Shown in pieces: positions 41,374 to 49,495 of a stretch of DNA of 64,000 nucleotides. The DNA comes from Azospirillum lipoferum 4B. GTDB taxonomy: Bacteria > Pseudomonadota > Alphaproteobacteria > Azospirillales > Azospirillaceae. Each line of letters begins with the position of its first letter. Position 1 is the first letter of the stretch. Below the pieces are notes generated by a model. The model made no database searches. It had not been told where the DNA came from and saw only the letters and a program-made list of their open reading frames with translations. Location of the stretch: NCBI RefSeq assembly GCF_000283655.1, contig NC_016622.1, forward strand, positions 1,314,501-1,378,500, read 5' to 3'. A program made the position numbers and the translations under genes.

Positions 41374-43116
41374 ATGCCCCTGGCGCAGGACAATGCAGGA
41401 CGCACCACCCCCGTGATCGGCCCGGTCATGAACCCGGCGGCCGGTCCGCTCGGACCGCGCCGGCCGCAGTCCAGCCGCGACCGGGACCGTTTCGTCGGCT
41501 TCGCCTTCGCCGCCGCCGATCTGCTGATCGAGACCGACGCACAGGGCAACGTCCTGTTTTCCGCCGGCGCCCGCTGCCGCCTGACCAAGGGCGAGGTCGG
41601 CGGGCTGGTGGGCACCAACCTGATGGAGGTGGTGGCCCCCGGCGACCGCAAATATGTCCATGTCCTGTTCGAACGCATCCGGGAGAAGGCGCGGATCAAG
41701 CCGTCGCGCGTTCTGTTCCAGGCCTTCGACGGGCAGCAGTTCCCGGCGCTCCTGGGCGGTTGCCGTCTCGATTCCTGTCCGGGGTCGCTGTTCCTGACCA
41801 TTCTGCTGACCGTGCCGCCGCGAACCGGCTCCGCCGGATCTGCAGTCCAGGGTGAACTGCTCGACCAGACCGGTTTCGCCAACATCCTCGAGGAGCGGCT
41901 CCTCGCAGCGCGCGAGAAGGGGGTGGACCAGGGACTGACCTTGCTGCTGGTCGAAGGACTGCAGGCGATGGTCGACGCCATGCCGGAGGGGGCGGCGGCC
42001 GAGGTGCGCGACGGCATCGACGCCTATCTGCGCGGCATCTCCGCCGACGGGGACAGCGCGGGCCAGTTGGGCGGCGACCGCTACGGCATCGTCCATGCCG
42101 CGGACATCGACGGGCAAGAGGTGCAGGGGCACATCGCGCAGATCATTGAGGCTGCGGGCGGCGCCCTGCCCGGCGGCATCCGGTCCTGGACCCTTGACAT
42201 GGCCGACGACCGGCTGGACCCCGCCGACGCCGCCCGCGCCCTGGTCTATACCGTGCAGGCCTTCGCCTCCGCCCAGGGCGGCGAATTCACCATCTCCAGC
42301 CTGGAGGACGGCGCCAACCGCCTGATGGCGGGCGCGGTGGAGCGGATCGGACAGTTGCGCGCCACCATCGACAACCGCGATTTCATCGTCGTCTACCAGC
42401 CCATCGTCGACATCGCCACCGGCGCCGTCCATCACCTGGAGGCGCTGACCCGCGTCGAAGGATCGAATTCGCCGGCTGACTTCATCACCTTCGCCGAGGA
42501 TGTCGGGCTGATCTATGATTTCGACCTGCTGCTGACCCAGACGGTGCTCGACACGCTGAAGGAGTTCCGCAAGGAGCCGAAACTGCCGGACGTGGCGATC
42601 AACCTGTCGGCCAAGACGCTGATGAGTCCGATCTTCCTCAAGCAGTTCCAGTCTGTCGTCGCCCCCTATGGCGATCTGGCCGCAAAACTGCTGATCGAGG
42701 TGACGGAAACCGTGGTCGTCACCGACATCGCCAAGCTGAACGAGGTGTTGCAGAAGCTGCGCGGGGTCGGGTTCCGCATCTGCCTGGACGATGTCGGGGC
42801 GGGGTCCACCAGCTTCCAGTCGCTCTACGGCATCCAGGCCGATTATGCCAAGATCGACGGCAAGTTCGTCCGCGGCGCGGTCAACAGCCCTCGCGACATG
42901 GCGATGCTGCGTTCGATGGTGGATGTCTGCCGCCAGCTGGGGTTGGAACTGATCGGCGAGCAGGTGGAGGAACCGGTGCATTCGGACCTGCTGACCAACC
43001 TCGGCGTATCGCTCGCCCAAGGGTTTCTGTTCAGCCGGCCGTCGCGCGATTTCTCTTACTTCGCCAAGGACTGGTCCAAGGTGCGCAGCGGCGGAAAGAT
43101 CCTGCTGAAGGGGTGA
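41374..43116 (+). CDS. EAL-domain protein (putative c-di-GMP phosphodiesterase) with PAS-like N-terminus
   Basis: A 580-aa cytoplasmic protein. The first ~180 residues carry a PAS-like sensor (DRFVGFAFAAADLLIETDAQGNVLFSAG). A middle helical domain of unknown type follows. The C-terminal EAL domain (about 335-565) contains EAL (356-358), INLSAKTL, EVTET, LDDVGAG, AKIDGKFV and QGFLFSRP. The metal and catalytic residues look complete, although DDFGTG is DDVGAG. Its product probably hydrolyses c-di-GMP. The stop overlaps the GTG of the next gene by 3 nt. Confidence 0.87.
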   Translation: MPLAQDNAGRTTPVIGPVMNPAAGPLGPRRPQSSRDRDRFVGFAFAAADLLIETDAQGNVLFSAGARCRLTKGEVGGLVGTNLMEVVAPGDRKYVHVLFERIREKARIKPSRVLFQAFDGQQFPALLGGCRLDSCPGSLFLTILLTVPPRTGSAGSAVQGELLDQTGFANILEERLLAAREKGVDQGLTLLLVEGLQAMVDAMPEGAAAEVRDGIDAYLRGISADGDSAGQLGGDRYGIVHAADIDGQEVQGHIAQIIEAAGGALPGGIRSWTLDMADDRLDPADAARALVYTVQAFASAQGGEFTISSLEDGANRLMAGAVERIGQLRATIDNRDFIVVYQPIVDIATGAVHHLEALTRVEGSNSPADFITFAEDVGLIYDFDLLLTQTVLDTLKEFRKEPKLPDVAINLSAKTLMSPIFLKQFQSVVAPYGDLAAKLLIEVTETVVVTDIAKLNEVLQKLRGVGFRICLDDVGAGSTSFQSLYGIQADYAKIDGKFVRGAVNSPRDMAMLRSMVDVCRQLGLELIGEQVEEPVHSDLLTNLGVSLAQGFLFSRPSRDFSYFAKDWSKVRSGGKILLKG

Positions 43117-43439
43117 TCCATCCCATGGTTGTGCCGACCGGCACCGCGCTGCCGCTGGCCCTGCCGGCGAACGAGCTGGTGGCCAACGCCTTGAAGCACG
43201 CCTTCCCCGGAACCACCACCGGCCGGGTGGCAGTCCGCTTCGCGCCGACCGAAGAGGGCTGGCTTCTTCAGGTCGCCGACGACGGCATCGGGTTGCCCGA
43301 TGGATTCGAGCGGGCGTCGCGGCGGTCGTTGGGGATGCGGCTGGTGAAGACGCTGGCGGGACAGCTGGGCGCCGTGCTGGAAATTGAACACACGGCCGGC
43401 ACCGTCTTCACCCTGCGCGCGGCAATGCCGCCGGCATAG
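43113..43439 (+). CDS. Orphan HATPase domain (C-terminal fragment of an HWE/HisKA_2-type sensor kinase)
   Basis: Only 108 aa: an N-box PANELVANALKHAFP, a G1 box VADDGIGLPDG and a G2-like SLGMRLVKTLAGQLGA, ending at the usual family C-terminus. The dimerisation and phospho-acceptor histidine domain is absent. The GTG at 43113 overlaps the EAL gene stop (GTGA). ATG 43125 is also possible. It may be a decayed kinase remnant. It could also be a stand-alone ATP-binding or anti-sigma-like protein translationally coupled to the EAL protein. Conservation of the ATP site argues against long decay. Confidence 0.65.
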   Translation: MIHPMVVPTGTALPLALPANELVANALKHAFPGTTTGRVAVRFAPTEEGWLLQVADDGIGLPDGFERASRRSLGMRLVKTLAGQLGAVLEIEHTAGTVFTLRAAMPPA

Positions 43440-43455
43440 AGGCGGCGGCGCGGTC

Positions 43456-43689
43456 TCACGCCGGCAGCGGCACGCGGAAACAGGGGCTGGAGTCCAGTGC
43501 GTCCATTTCCGCGATGCTGTGGACCTGTTCGAGACGGCGGCGGGCGGCGTCAAGAAGTTCCCGGTTGCGGGCGAGCATATCGTTGCCGGCATAGCCATCG
43601 CGCAGCCGCATGCGGCGCAGCAGATCCTCCGCCTGATCCAGCGTTTCCATGATGCTCATTGCGGTATTGGCGTCCATCGTCGCCCTCAT
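43456..43689 (-). CDS. Small hypothetical protein
   Basis: A 77-aa, mostly helical, charged protein (MSIMETLDQAEDLLRRMRLRDGYAGNDMLARNRELLDAARRRLEQVHSIAEM). No known family is recognised. ATG 43689 is preceded by AGAGGGA. ATG 43677 and GTG 43731 are alternatives. It converges on the orphan HATPase gene with 16 nt between the stops. Codon use fits the neighbourhood, so it is probably real. Confidence 0.6.
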   Translation of the reverse strand: MRATMDANTAMSIMETLDQAEDLLRRMRLRDGYAGNDMLARNRELLDAARRRLEQVHSIAEMDALDSSPCFRVPLPA

Positions 43690-43817
43690 TTCCCTCTTCA
43701 CCGCCCCGGCATTCGCGGTGCGGTCCGTCACATGGCGGTAACACTAACCACCGTAACTCGCCGTGAGGTAGAGGATATTTGGTCGCATGGCGACAAAACA
43801 GGGTGGCTTTTTATTTG

Positions 43818-44540
43818 TTATTTTCGATTGATTGAATCGTTTCTCTTCAGCCAATCGGTTTGAATGCGGATCACCTTCTCCGTGGCGGAAAATGCCTGAC
43901 GGCGGGTAAGAACCAGAATGACTCCGCTGCTGGCCGCGATCAGGGGAATCGGCCCGACGATCCAGGCGAGCGCCGCCAGCGCGAAATAATAGGAGCGCAT
44001 GCCGCCGTTCAGCGCGGTGATGGCAAGGGTCAGCGCCTCGCCGATGGTCTCGGCAATGGCCTTGCGGTCCTCGGGGGGAACCGGCGGCATCGGCGCCGAG
44101 CCGATCAGGGCGCAGCAGTAATTGTACTGGCGCAGCGCCCAGGTGAACTTGAAGAAGCCGAAGGTGAAGATCACCACCATCAGCAGCATCTTGATCTCGA
44201 ACAGCTGGTGCGAGGTCTGGACGGTGAAGGACAGGTTCGACACCAGCTGCTGCGCCCGCTCCGCCGCACCGAAGGAGCCGATCAGGCCGGCCAGCACCAG
44301 CATGTTGGTGGAGGCGAAGAAGGTGCAGCTGTGCATGGTGTGGCCGACCAGCTGCGAATCCATGATGCGGTTCTCGCGTTCCAGCATCCGTTCGATCCAG
44401 TAGCGGCGCACGACCTTCAGATGCTGGTTCACCACGTTGCGGCCGGACAGCAGGTGATCCTGGATGACGGTGAAGCCAACCCAGGAGCCGACGAACCAGG
44501 CGAGGGCGATGATGTCGAGGGTGGAGGCATCGGGCGGCAT
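43818..44540 (-). CDS. DUF599 family membrane protein
   Basis: A 240-aa inner-membrane protein. Four hydrophobic helices are visible: DIIALAWFVGSWVGFTVI, MHSCTFFASTNMLVLAGLIGSFG, MLLMVVIFTFGFFKFTWALRQYNY, and YYFALAALAWIVGPIPLIAASSGVILVL. The RYWIERMLERENRIMDSQLVG segment is characteristic of DUF599. Function is unknown. The ATG 44540 begins just before the first helix. It ends in lower-GC DNA (43770-43850). Confidence 0.88.
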   Translation of the reverse strand: MPPDASTLDIIALAWFVGSWVGFTVIQDHLLSGRNVVNQHLKVVRRYWIERMLERENRIMDSQLVGHTMHSCTFFASTNMLVLAGLIGSFGAAERAQQLVSNLSFTVQTSHQLFEIKMLLMVVIFTFGFFKFTWALRQYNYCCALIGSAPMPPVPPEDRKAIAETIGEALTLAITALNGGMRSYYFALAALAWIVGPIPLIAASSGVILVLTRRQAFSATEKVIRIQTDWLKRNDSINRK

Positions 44541-44637
44541 AATGGCGGCATCGCGTCAGGTGGCGGAAAGCCCGCACCGTGTACGCCCGCCGCGCGCGGG
44601 TGTCCATGGGAGGATGCCGGGACTCACGCCGTCCGCA

Positions 44638-44853
44638 TCACCCCTCCCCCGGCCCCCGGCCCTGCACCGCCTTCAGCACATGGACGCGGATGGCGCTGGA
44701 CAGGTTGCCGGTGCGGGTCTGGTCGATTTCCTCGATCAGGGCATTCACCGACAGGCCGCGCGCCAGCGCCACCGACTTAAGGGCGTCCCAGAACTCTTCT
44801 TCAAGGGAAACGCTGGTGGGATGGCCGGCAATCAGGACCGAACGCTTCTTCAT
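44638..44853 (-). CDS. Ribbon-helix-helix domain protein (RHH_4)
   Basis: A 71-aa DNA-binding-like protein. KKRSVLIAGHPTSVSLEEEFWDALKSVALARGLSVNALIEEID and GNLSSAIRVHVL are the alphaproteobacterial RHH_4 signature. It lies 87 nt downstream of fumC on the same strand, an association also seen elsewhere in alphaproteobacteria. ATG 44853 is used. GTG 44859 would add two residues. A regulatory role is inferred from the fold only. Confidence 0.87.
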   Translation of the reverse strand: MKKRSVLIAGHPTSVSLEEEFWDALKSVALARGLSVNALIEEIDQTRTGNLSSAIRVHVLKAVQGRGPGEG

Positions 44854-44940
44854 GGTCACGCACGCATCGGTTTGCAGGATGGGGGTGGTCAGAGGAAGGC
44901 CGGAACGGCCGGGACGGACACCCCCACCCTAACCCCAAGC

Positions 44941-46332
44941 TTAGCCGGGACCAACCATCCGTTCGGGGCGAACCCATTGATCGAATTGTTCATCCGTCAG
45001 GAGTCCGAGTTCCCGCCCGGCCTCCTTTAGGCTTGTCCCTTCCTTGTGGGCCTTCTTGGCGATCTTCGCGGCGTTGTCATAGCCGATATGCGGGTTCAGC
45101 GCCGTCACCAGCATCAGGCTGTCGGACACCAGCCGGGCGATGCGATCGCGGTTGGCTTCGATGCCGACGACGCAATTGTCGGTAAAGCTCATCGCCGCGT
45201 CCGTCAGCAGGCGGATCGATTGCAGGACATTGTAGGCGATCACCGGCTTGAACACGTTCAGTTCGAAATGGCCGGTGGCGCCGGCCACGGTGACGGTGGT
45301 GTGGTTGCCCATCACCTGGGCGCAGACCATGGTCATCGCCTCCGACTGGGTCGGGTTGACCTTGCCGGGCATGATGGAGGAGCCGGGCTCGTTCTCCGGC
45401 AGCGACAGCTCGCCGATGCCCGACCGCGGGCCGGAGCCCAGAAGACGGATGTCGTTGGCGATCTTCATCAGCGACACCGACAGCGTGTTGAGATGGCCGT
45501 GGACGTCGACCAGTGAGTCATGGGTCGCCAGCGCCTCGAACTTGTTTTCCGCCGTGACGAAGGGAAGGCCGGTGAAGGCCGCCACCTCCTCGGCGAAGGC
45601 TTCGGCGAAGCCCGGCCTGGCGTTCAGCCCGGTGCCGACCGCCGTGCCGCCCTGGGCCAGCCGGTAGAGCTGCGGCAGCGATCCCTTCACCCGGCCGATG
45701 CCGTAGGACACCTGCGCCGCATAGCCGGAGAATTCCTGCCCGAGCGTCAGCGGCGTCGCGTCCTGCAGATGGGTGCGGCCGATCTTGACGATGTCTTGGA
45801 AAGCGTCGGCCTTGGCGTCCAGCGCGGTGCGCAGATGCTCCAGCGCCGGGATCAGGCTGCGGACGATCTCGTCGGCCGCCGCGATGTGCATGGCGGTGGG
45901 AAAGCTGTCGTTCGACGACTGTCCCATGTTGACGTGGTCGTTGGGGTGGATCGGCGTCTTCGACCCCATGGTGCCGCCGAGCTGCTCGATGGCACGGTTG
46001 GCGATCACCTCGTTGGCATTCATGTTGGTCTGGGTGCCGGAGCCGGTCTGCCAGACCACCAGCGGGAAGTGATCGGCCAGCCGGCCGTCGATCACCTCGT
46101 CCGCCGCGGCCATGATGGCGGCGCCGAGCTTCGGGTCGAGAACGCCCAGCTTCATGTTGGCCGCCGCGGCGGCGCGCTTCTGGATCCCCAGCGCGCGGAC
46201 CAGGGGGACCGGCATGCGCTCCCCGCCGATGCGGAAATTTTGCAGGGAACGCTGGGTCTGCGCGCCCCAGTAACGGTCGGCCGGAACTTCGATGGGGCCG
46301 AAGCTGTCGGTTTCGGTGCGGACGCCACTCAT
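44941..46332 (-). CDS. fumC: Fumarate hydratase, class II
   Basis: A 463-aa iron-free fumarase of the TCA cycle. The signature [13 protein letters not shown] carries the catalytic loop serine. [32 protein letters not shown] and [21 protein letters not shown] are also intact. The C-terminal domain ends typically ([25 protein letters not shown]). ATG 46332 follows AGGAAAGG. It is transcribed with the RHH gene downstream and divergent from a small unknown gene. Confidence 0.96.
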   Translation of the reverse strand: MSGVRTETDSFGPIEVPADRYWGAQTQRSLQNFRIGGERMPVPLVRALGIQKRAAAAANMKLGVLDPKLGAAIMAAADEVIDGRLADHFPLVVWQTGSGTQTNMNANEVIANRAIEQLGGTMGSKTPIHPNDHVNMGQSSNDSFPTAMHIAAADEIVRSLIPALEHLRTALDAKADAFQDIVKIGRTHLQDATPLTLGQEFSGYAAQVSYGIGRVKGSLPQLYRLAQGGTAVGTGLNARPGFAEAFAEEVAAFTGLPFVTAENKFEALATHDSLVDVHGHLNTLSVSLMKIANDIRLLGSGPRSGIGELSLPENEPGSSIMPGKVNPTQSEAMTMVCAQVMGNHTTVTVAGATGHFELNVFKPVIAYNVLQSIRLLTDAAMSFTDNCVVGIEANRDRIARLVSDSLMLVTALNPHIGYDNAAKIAKKAHKEGTSLKEAGRELGLLTDEQFDQWVRPERMVGPG

Positions 46333-46591
46333 GGCTGGACCTTTCCTGATCGCCGCTTTTGGTCACGGGTGGGACGGGTTGCAATCGCCTCCGCCCAGCC
46401 TGATCTTTGAGGCGAAGGGCCCGACGGCAAGGGACGCCGGGAGCATAGCAAGCATGAGCGTGAGCGACTCGGCGGAAATCCACGCAATTCCCCCAAATTT
46501 GTTCTTGTTGCGTTCGCTTTTCTTCCGTACGCTTTCCTGGTGAACCGAGCGGCCGCCGTAAAGCCGGCCATCAAAGCGAATGGGGGACGGA

Positions 46592-46840
46592 ATGGATGAT
46601 CTTGCACTGGATCATGTCCGCGCGTTCATTGCCCGGACGCGCGTTGCGGAAATGAAGAGCCGCGGCTGGCGCGTTCTCGGCCCGGGGGAGGAAGGCTCCT
46701 TCCTGATGGAGGGACCGATGCCCACCAGCCGCAAGGCGGTGCTCGACGCGCCGATCGGCGGCTTGTTCGACGACCTTGTCGCCCGCGCGCTGGAACGCGC
46801 CGACGCCCGCGACCGGCTGGATGCCCGCCGCGCCGCTTGA
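46592..46840 (+). CDS. Small hypothetical protein
   Basis: An 82-aa acidic/basic mixed protein beginning MDDLALDHVRAFIARTRVAEMKSRGWRVLGPGEEGSFLMEGPM. No family is recognised. GGGGGACGG precedes ATG 46592, and ATG 46580 is an alternative. Codon position bias agrees with real coding. It is divergent from fumC and followed by a 390-nt structured non-coding stretch. Confidence 0.6.
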   Translation: MDDLALDHVRAFIARTRVAEMKSRGWRVLGPGEEGSFLMEGPMPTSRKAVLDAPIGGLFDDLVARALERADARDRLDARRAA

Positions 46841-47231
46841 GGCCGCTGACGTCACCGGCGGTAGCAGCTCATCCGAAGGAAGAAGCTTCAACCATTCCAG
46901 GGGCTTGCGCCTGCCCAGTGGGTTGCAGAAAATACACCCTTTGGTGGTCTCTCCCACCAATTCCCCGGGCGCTCTGAGAAACCGGACATAGCGTTGCGTG
47001 TTGTTATGGAGCACGGCACGCGCCGGGACATCCGACAGGGAACGAAAACCGCAGGTTTTGGGTCGTCGCTTCGGGCCTTTGGAGTACCTCATCGGGGTGG
47101 TCGTAGACCATGACCAAAGATCTGAAGTACCCCCGATGATACGACCTGCGGTATAGCCCTGTTAGTAAGTCCTTAACCGGCCCGATGGCTTGATAAGTCC
47201 ATCGGGAACGCTCAGGCCAAGGGAGATTTAC
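46841..47231 (+). promoter_or_regulatory. Structured leader before the 71-aa gene, with four complementary segments
   Basis: No gene is evident. Segment 1 TCATCGGGG (47089-47097) can pair with segment 2 CCCCGATGA (47131-47139). Segment 3 CCCGATGG (47181-47188) can pair with segment 4 CCATCGGG (47199-47206). Because 1 resembles 4 and 2 resembles 3, the alternatives 1:3 and 2:4 are also possible. A second pair GGTCGTA/TACGACC (47099-47105, 47140-47146) and a small hairpin AAAACC/GGTTTT (47045-47059) add structure. No T-run is seen, so any control would act on translation or stability. Confidence 0.45.
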
Positions 47232-47447
47232 ATGATCGGCGCCGTCAACTCGAAGAAGATCAACGCGTCCTCTGCGGCTCACATCGCGCTTCTCGACCAG
47301 TTCATTCGGTTGACCCAAGACACCATCGTGGAACAGGACGATGCCTTCGTCCGCGACAGTCTTGTCGATCTTCTATCCAGCCTGCGCAACGAACGTGCCG
47401 ACTATGCCGAGATCATCGGCGCGTCCGCGTTGAACCGCGCCGCCTGA
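47232..47447 (+). CDS. Small hypothetical protein
   Basis: A 71-aa helical protein (MIGAVNSKKINASSAAHIALLDQFIRLTQDTIVEQDDAFVRDSLVDLLSSLRNERADYAEI). No family is recognised. AGGGAG at suitable spacing precedes the ATG at 47232. Amino acid composition is balanced, unlike random GC-rich frames. It sits behind the unusual repeat-rich leader, which may regulate it. Confidence 0.7.
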   Translation: MIGAVNSKKINASSAAHIALLDQFIRLTQDTIVEQDDAFVRDSLVDLLSSLRNERADYAEIIGASALNRAA

Positions 47448-47484
47448 TCTCGGGCCACTCCGAACGCCCTCCTTATTCGGACGG

Positions 47485-47979
47485 TCAGGCCTCAGCGTCC
47501 CCTTCTGCCGCCAGCGCCGACAGCGCGTCGCCGGTCAGCCGGTAGGGAAGCCATTCCTTCATCTGGCGGAAGCCCACCCGGTCGTAGAATCCACGCGCCG
47601 GGTTCCAGTCCAGGACATTCAGATCGACACGACGGTAGCCGCGCTCAACCGCGCGTTGGGCCACCGCGGCCAACAGCTTGCGGCCGACGCCATAGCGCCG
47701 GGCATCCGGCGTGACGTAGAGGTCCTCGACATACAGGCCGGGCCGTCCTTCCCAGGTGGAGAAATTCCGGAAGGTCAGGGCGAAGCCGACCGGCGCGCCG
47801 TCCAGTTCGGCGATCAGCGCCTCGAACACCGGCTGTTCTCCCCAGCCGTCCCGGCGGAAATCCTCCTCCGTGGCCTTGACCGCGTCGGCCTCATGCTCGA
47901 ACTCGGCAAGTTCACGGACGAAGCGCAGGATGGTGGCGCAATCGGCCTCGACGGCGGGGCGGATGGTGACGGTCGGCAT
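47485..47979 (-). CDS. GNAT family N-acetyltransferase
   Basis: A 164-aa acetyltransferase of the diamine/small-molecule type. The fold markers are VTIRPAVEADCATILRFVRELAEFE, LYVEDLYVTPDARRYGVGRKLLAAVA (acetyl-CoA pyrophosphate loop) and VLDWNPARGFYDRVGFRQM. The EDLYV...WN pattern is that of spermidine/diamine acetyltransferases. The substrate is not certain. It starts at ATG 47979, 107 nt after the stop of the glycosyltransferase gene on the same strand. Confidence 0.9.
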   Translation of the reverse strand: MPTVTIRPAVEADCATILRFVRELAEFEHEADAVKATEEDFRRDGWGEQPVFEALIAELDGAPVGFALTFRNFSTWEGRPGLYVEDLYVTPDARRYGVGRKLLAAVAQRAVERGYRRVDLNVLDWNPARGFYDRVGFRQMKEWLPYRLTGDALSALAAEGDAEA

Positions 47980-48086
47980 CGGCGGCAGGTTCCCCGGCTG
48001 GAATAACGAATGGGAGCGGACCATAGCCCGCTCCCCGTCCATCCGCATCCCCATAGCTGCAGCTCCGTGGCCGCACCGGGCACCGT

Positions 48087-49154
48087 TCAGTCGTCGCCGC
48101 CGCCTTTCAGGTCCAGGATGCTGCGCAGTTCCTGCACTCGCCGTTCGGCGCTGTGTTCGGCCAGCACCCGCTTGCGCGCCCGCCGGCCCAGGTCGGTCAG
48201 GTGGTTGCGCGGCAGCATCATCGCCGTGGTGACGTCGTCGGTCTGGGCGGCGACCAGGATCTCCCGGCCGGGCTCGAAGAAACTGTCCAGCCCCTCCCAA
48301 TGGTCGGCGACGATGGCGGCACCGCAGGCGGCGGCCAGGAACAACCGGTCGGACGGGCACCAGCCGATCCTGCGCTCGTCGTCGCGCGCCAGCGTCAACG
48401 CAAGGCTGGCCGATGCGAGAAGGTCGGGATGTTCGGCCGGGTCGAGATCCGGGAAGGTCAGGATGTTGGAGGCACCCGGCACCCCATCCGGCAGGCCGGT
48501 GCCGACCAGCACGAAGCGCCGCCGGGTCAGCCGCTGCGCCGGATCGATGAAGAAGTTGCCCAATCCCTCGCGGATGCCGTCGGGACCGGCGACGATGCAG
48601 CAAAGGTCGCCCAGATACTCCCGCTTGAAGTCTCCGGGTTTGTCGACCTCCGGCACGATCCAGGGGTAGAGCGGCGCCACCGCCTCCGCACCCGCCTTGG
48701 CGCGATAACGCTCCAGCGCCGGCCCGCCGCAGGAGGCAAGGACGACGTCGAAGCCGCCCAGCCCATCCGCCGGCAGATGATCCACCGTCTCCCCCGCCTC
48801 CAGCGCCGTCAGGCTGACCGGAGCCTCCGGATCGTAGAGCGCGCGGCGCGCGGCCTTCGAGTTGCGGGCGAGATCCGCCGCGGCACGGGCATCCGGCCCA
48901 TGCGCGATGACCAGTGAGACGCCGGCGTCGTCGGCCTGTGCCGCCGCGCGAACCGCCACTGTGTCCCAGCCGGTGTAGGATATCACCTCGCCGCCGGGGA
49001 TGGTCCAGGGCGTCGCGGCGCCGGGACCGGCGCGTTCGACCGCGACCACGCGATGGCCGCGGATCGCCAGCGCCTGGATCAGCGCTCGCCAGCGCACCAT
49101 TTGGCCGCCGTCGTGGCGATACCCGTTGGTCAAGCCGAAGATCACGATTTTCAT
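48087..49154 (-). CDS. Glycosyltransferase (CgeB-like, GT-B fold)
   Basis: A 355-aa soluble protein. The N-terminal MKIVIFGLTNGYRHDGGQMVRWRALIQALA is a Rossmann-like donor/acceptor half. The C-terminal half has RIGWCPSDRLFLAAACGAAIVADHWEGLDSFFEPGREILVA, the spore-maturation CgeB/GT1-like motif that holds the nucleotide sugar. Substrate unknown. Located between a GNAT gene and a divergent lytic transglycosylase gene. Length is usual for the family. Confidence 0.82.
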   Translation of the reverse strand: MKIVIFGLTNGYRHDGGQMVRWRALIQALAIRGHRVVAVERAGPGAATPWTIPGGEVISYTGWDTVAVRAAAQADDAGVSLVIAHGPDARAAADLARNSKAARRALYDPEAPVSLTALEAGETVDHLPADGLGGFDVVLASCGGPALERYRAKAGAEAVAPLYPWIVPEVDKPGDFKREYLGDLCCIVAGPDGIREGLGNFFIDPAQRLTRRRFVLVGTGLPDGVPGASNILTFPDLDPAEHPDLLASASLALTLARDDERRIGWCPSDRLFLAAACGAAIVADHWEGLDSFFEPGREILVAAQTDDVTTAMMLPRNHLTDLGRRARKRVLAEHSAERRVQELRSILDLKGGGDD

Positions 49155-49495
49155 GGCGTCGGCACCTTTGGCGTTCCGTGGCAGAAGGCGGCCCCTTCAT
49201 CGAAGTGGCAGCAAGTCAACGCGGCTGATCGGGGCGGGTTCCGGCATGTGCCCCGGCCACCGCTTCCCAACGCGAAAGCGGTCCCAAAGGACGAGGACCC
49301 GCCGGGCGAGGGTTGCGAATCTGTGGGTACGAAAGGAGATATGGACCGCGCCGCCCCCCGTGCAAGCGCACCGACGGGCCGGCAGCGATGCAAAGCACGG
49401 CATCGGCCCAGGTTACGGCGAATTGGCGGTTGAGCGGCGGGGCCGGGCGTCCTAGGGTCACGCTCCGCCTTTCCCTTCCGATCACGGTCGAGCGC
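49155..49495. other. Divergent intergenic region with a candidate transglycosylase promoter
   Basis: No gene seen in 341 nt. TTGAGC (49430-49435) and TAGGGT (49453-49458) on the plus strand are 17 nt apart and 38 nt before the lytic transglycosylase ATG, a plausible sigma-70 promoter. The remainder presumably carries the promoter for the glycosyltransferase. Confidence 0.45.

Noticed and set aside
46571-47092. A 173-codon minus-strand frame over the small gene and leader
   Set aside because: It is antisense to a better supported gene and to the repeat-rich leader, and it has no recognisable domain.
47089-47146. An H-type pseudoknot formed by TCATCGGGG/CCCCGATGA and GGTCGTA/TACGACC
   Set aside because: The connecting segment that would have to cross the 9-bp stem has zero nucleotides. 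The two stems are therefore more likely alternatives than a pseudoknot.
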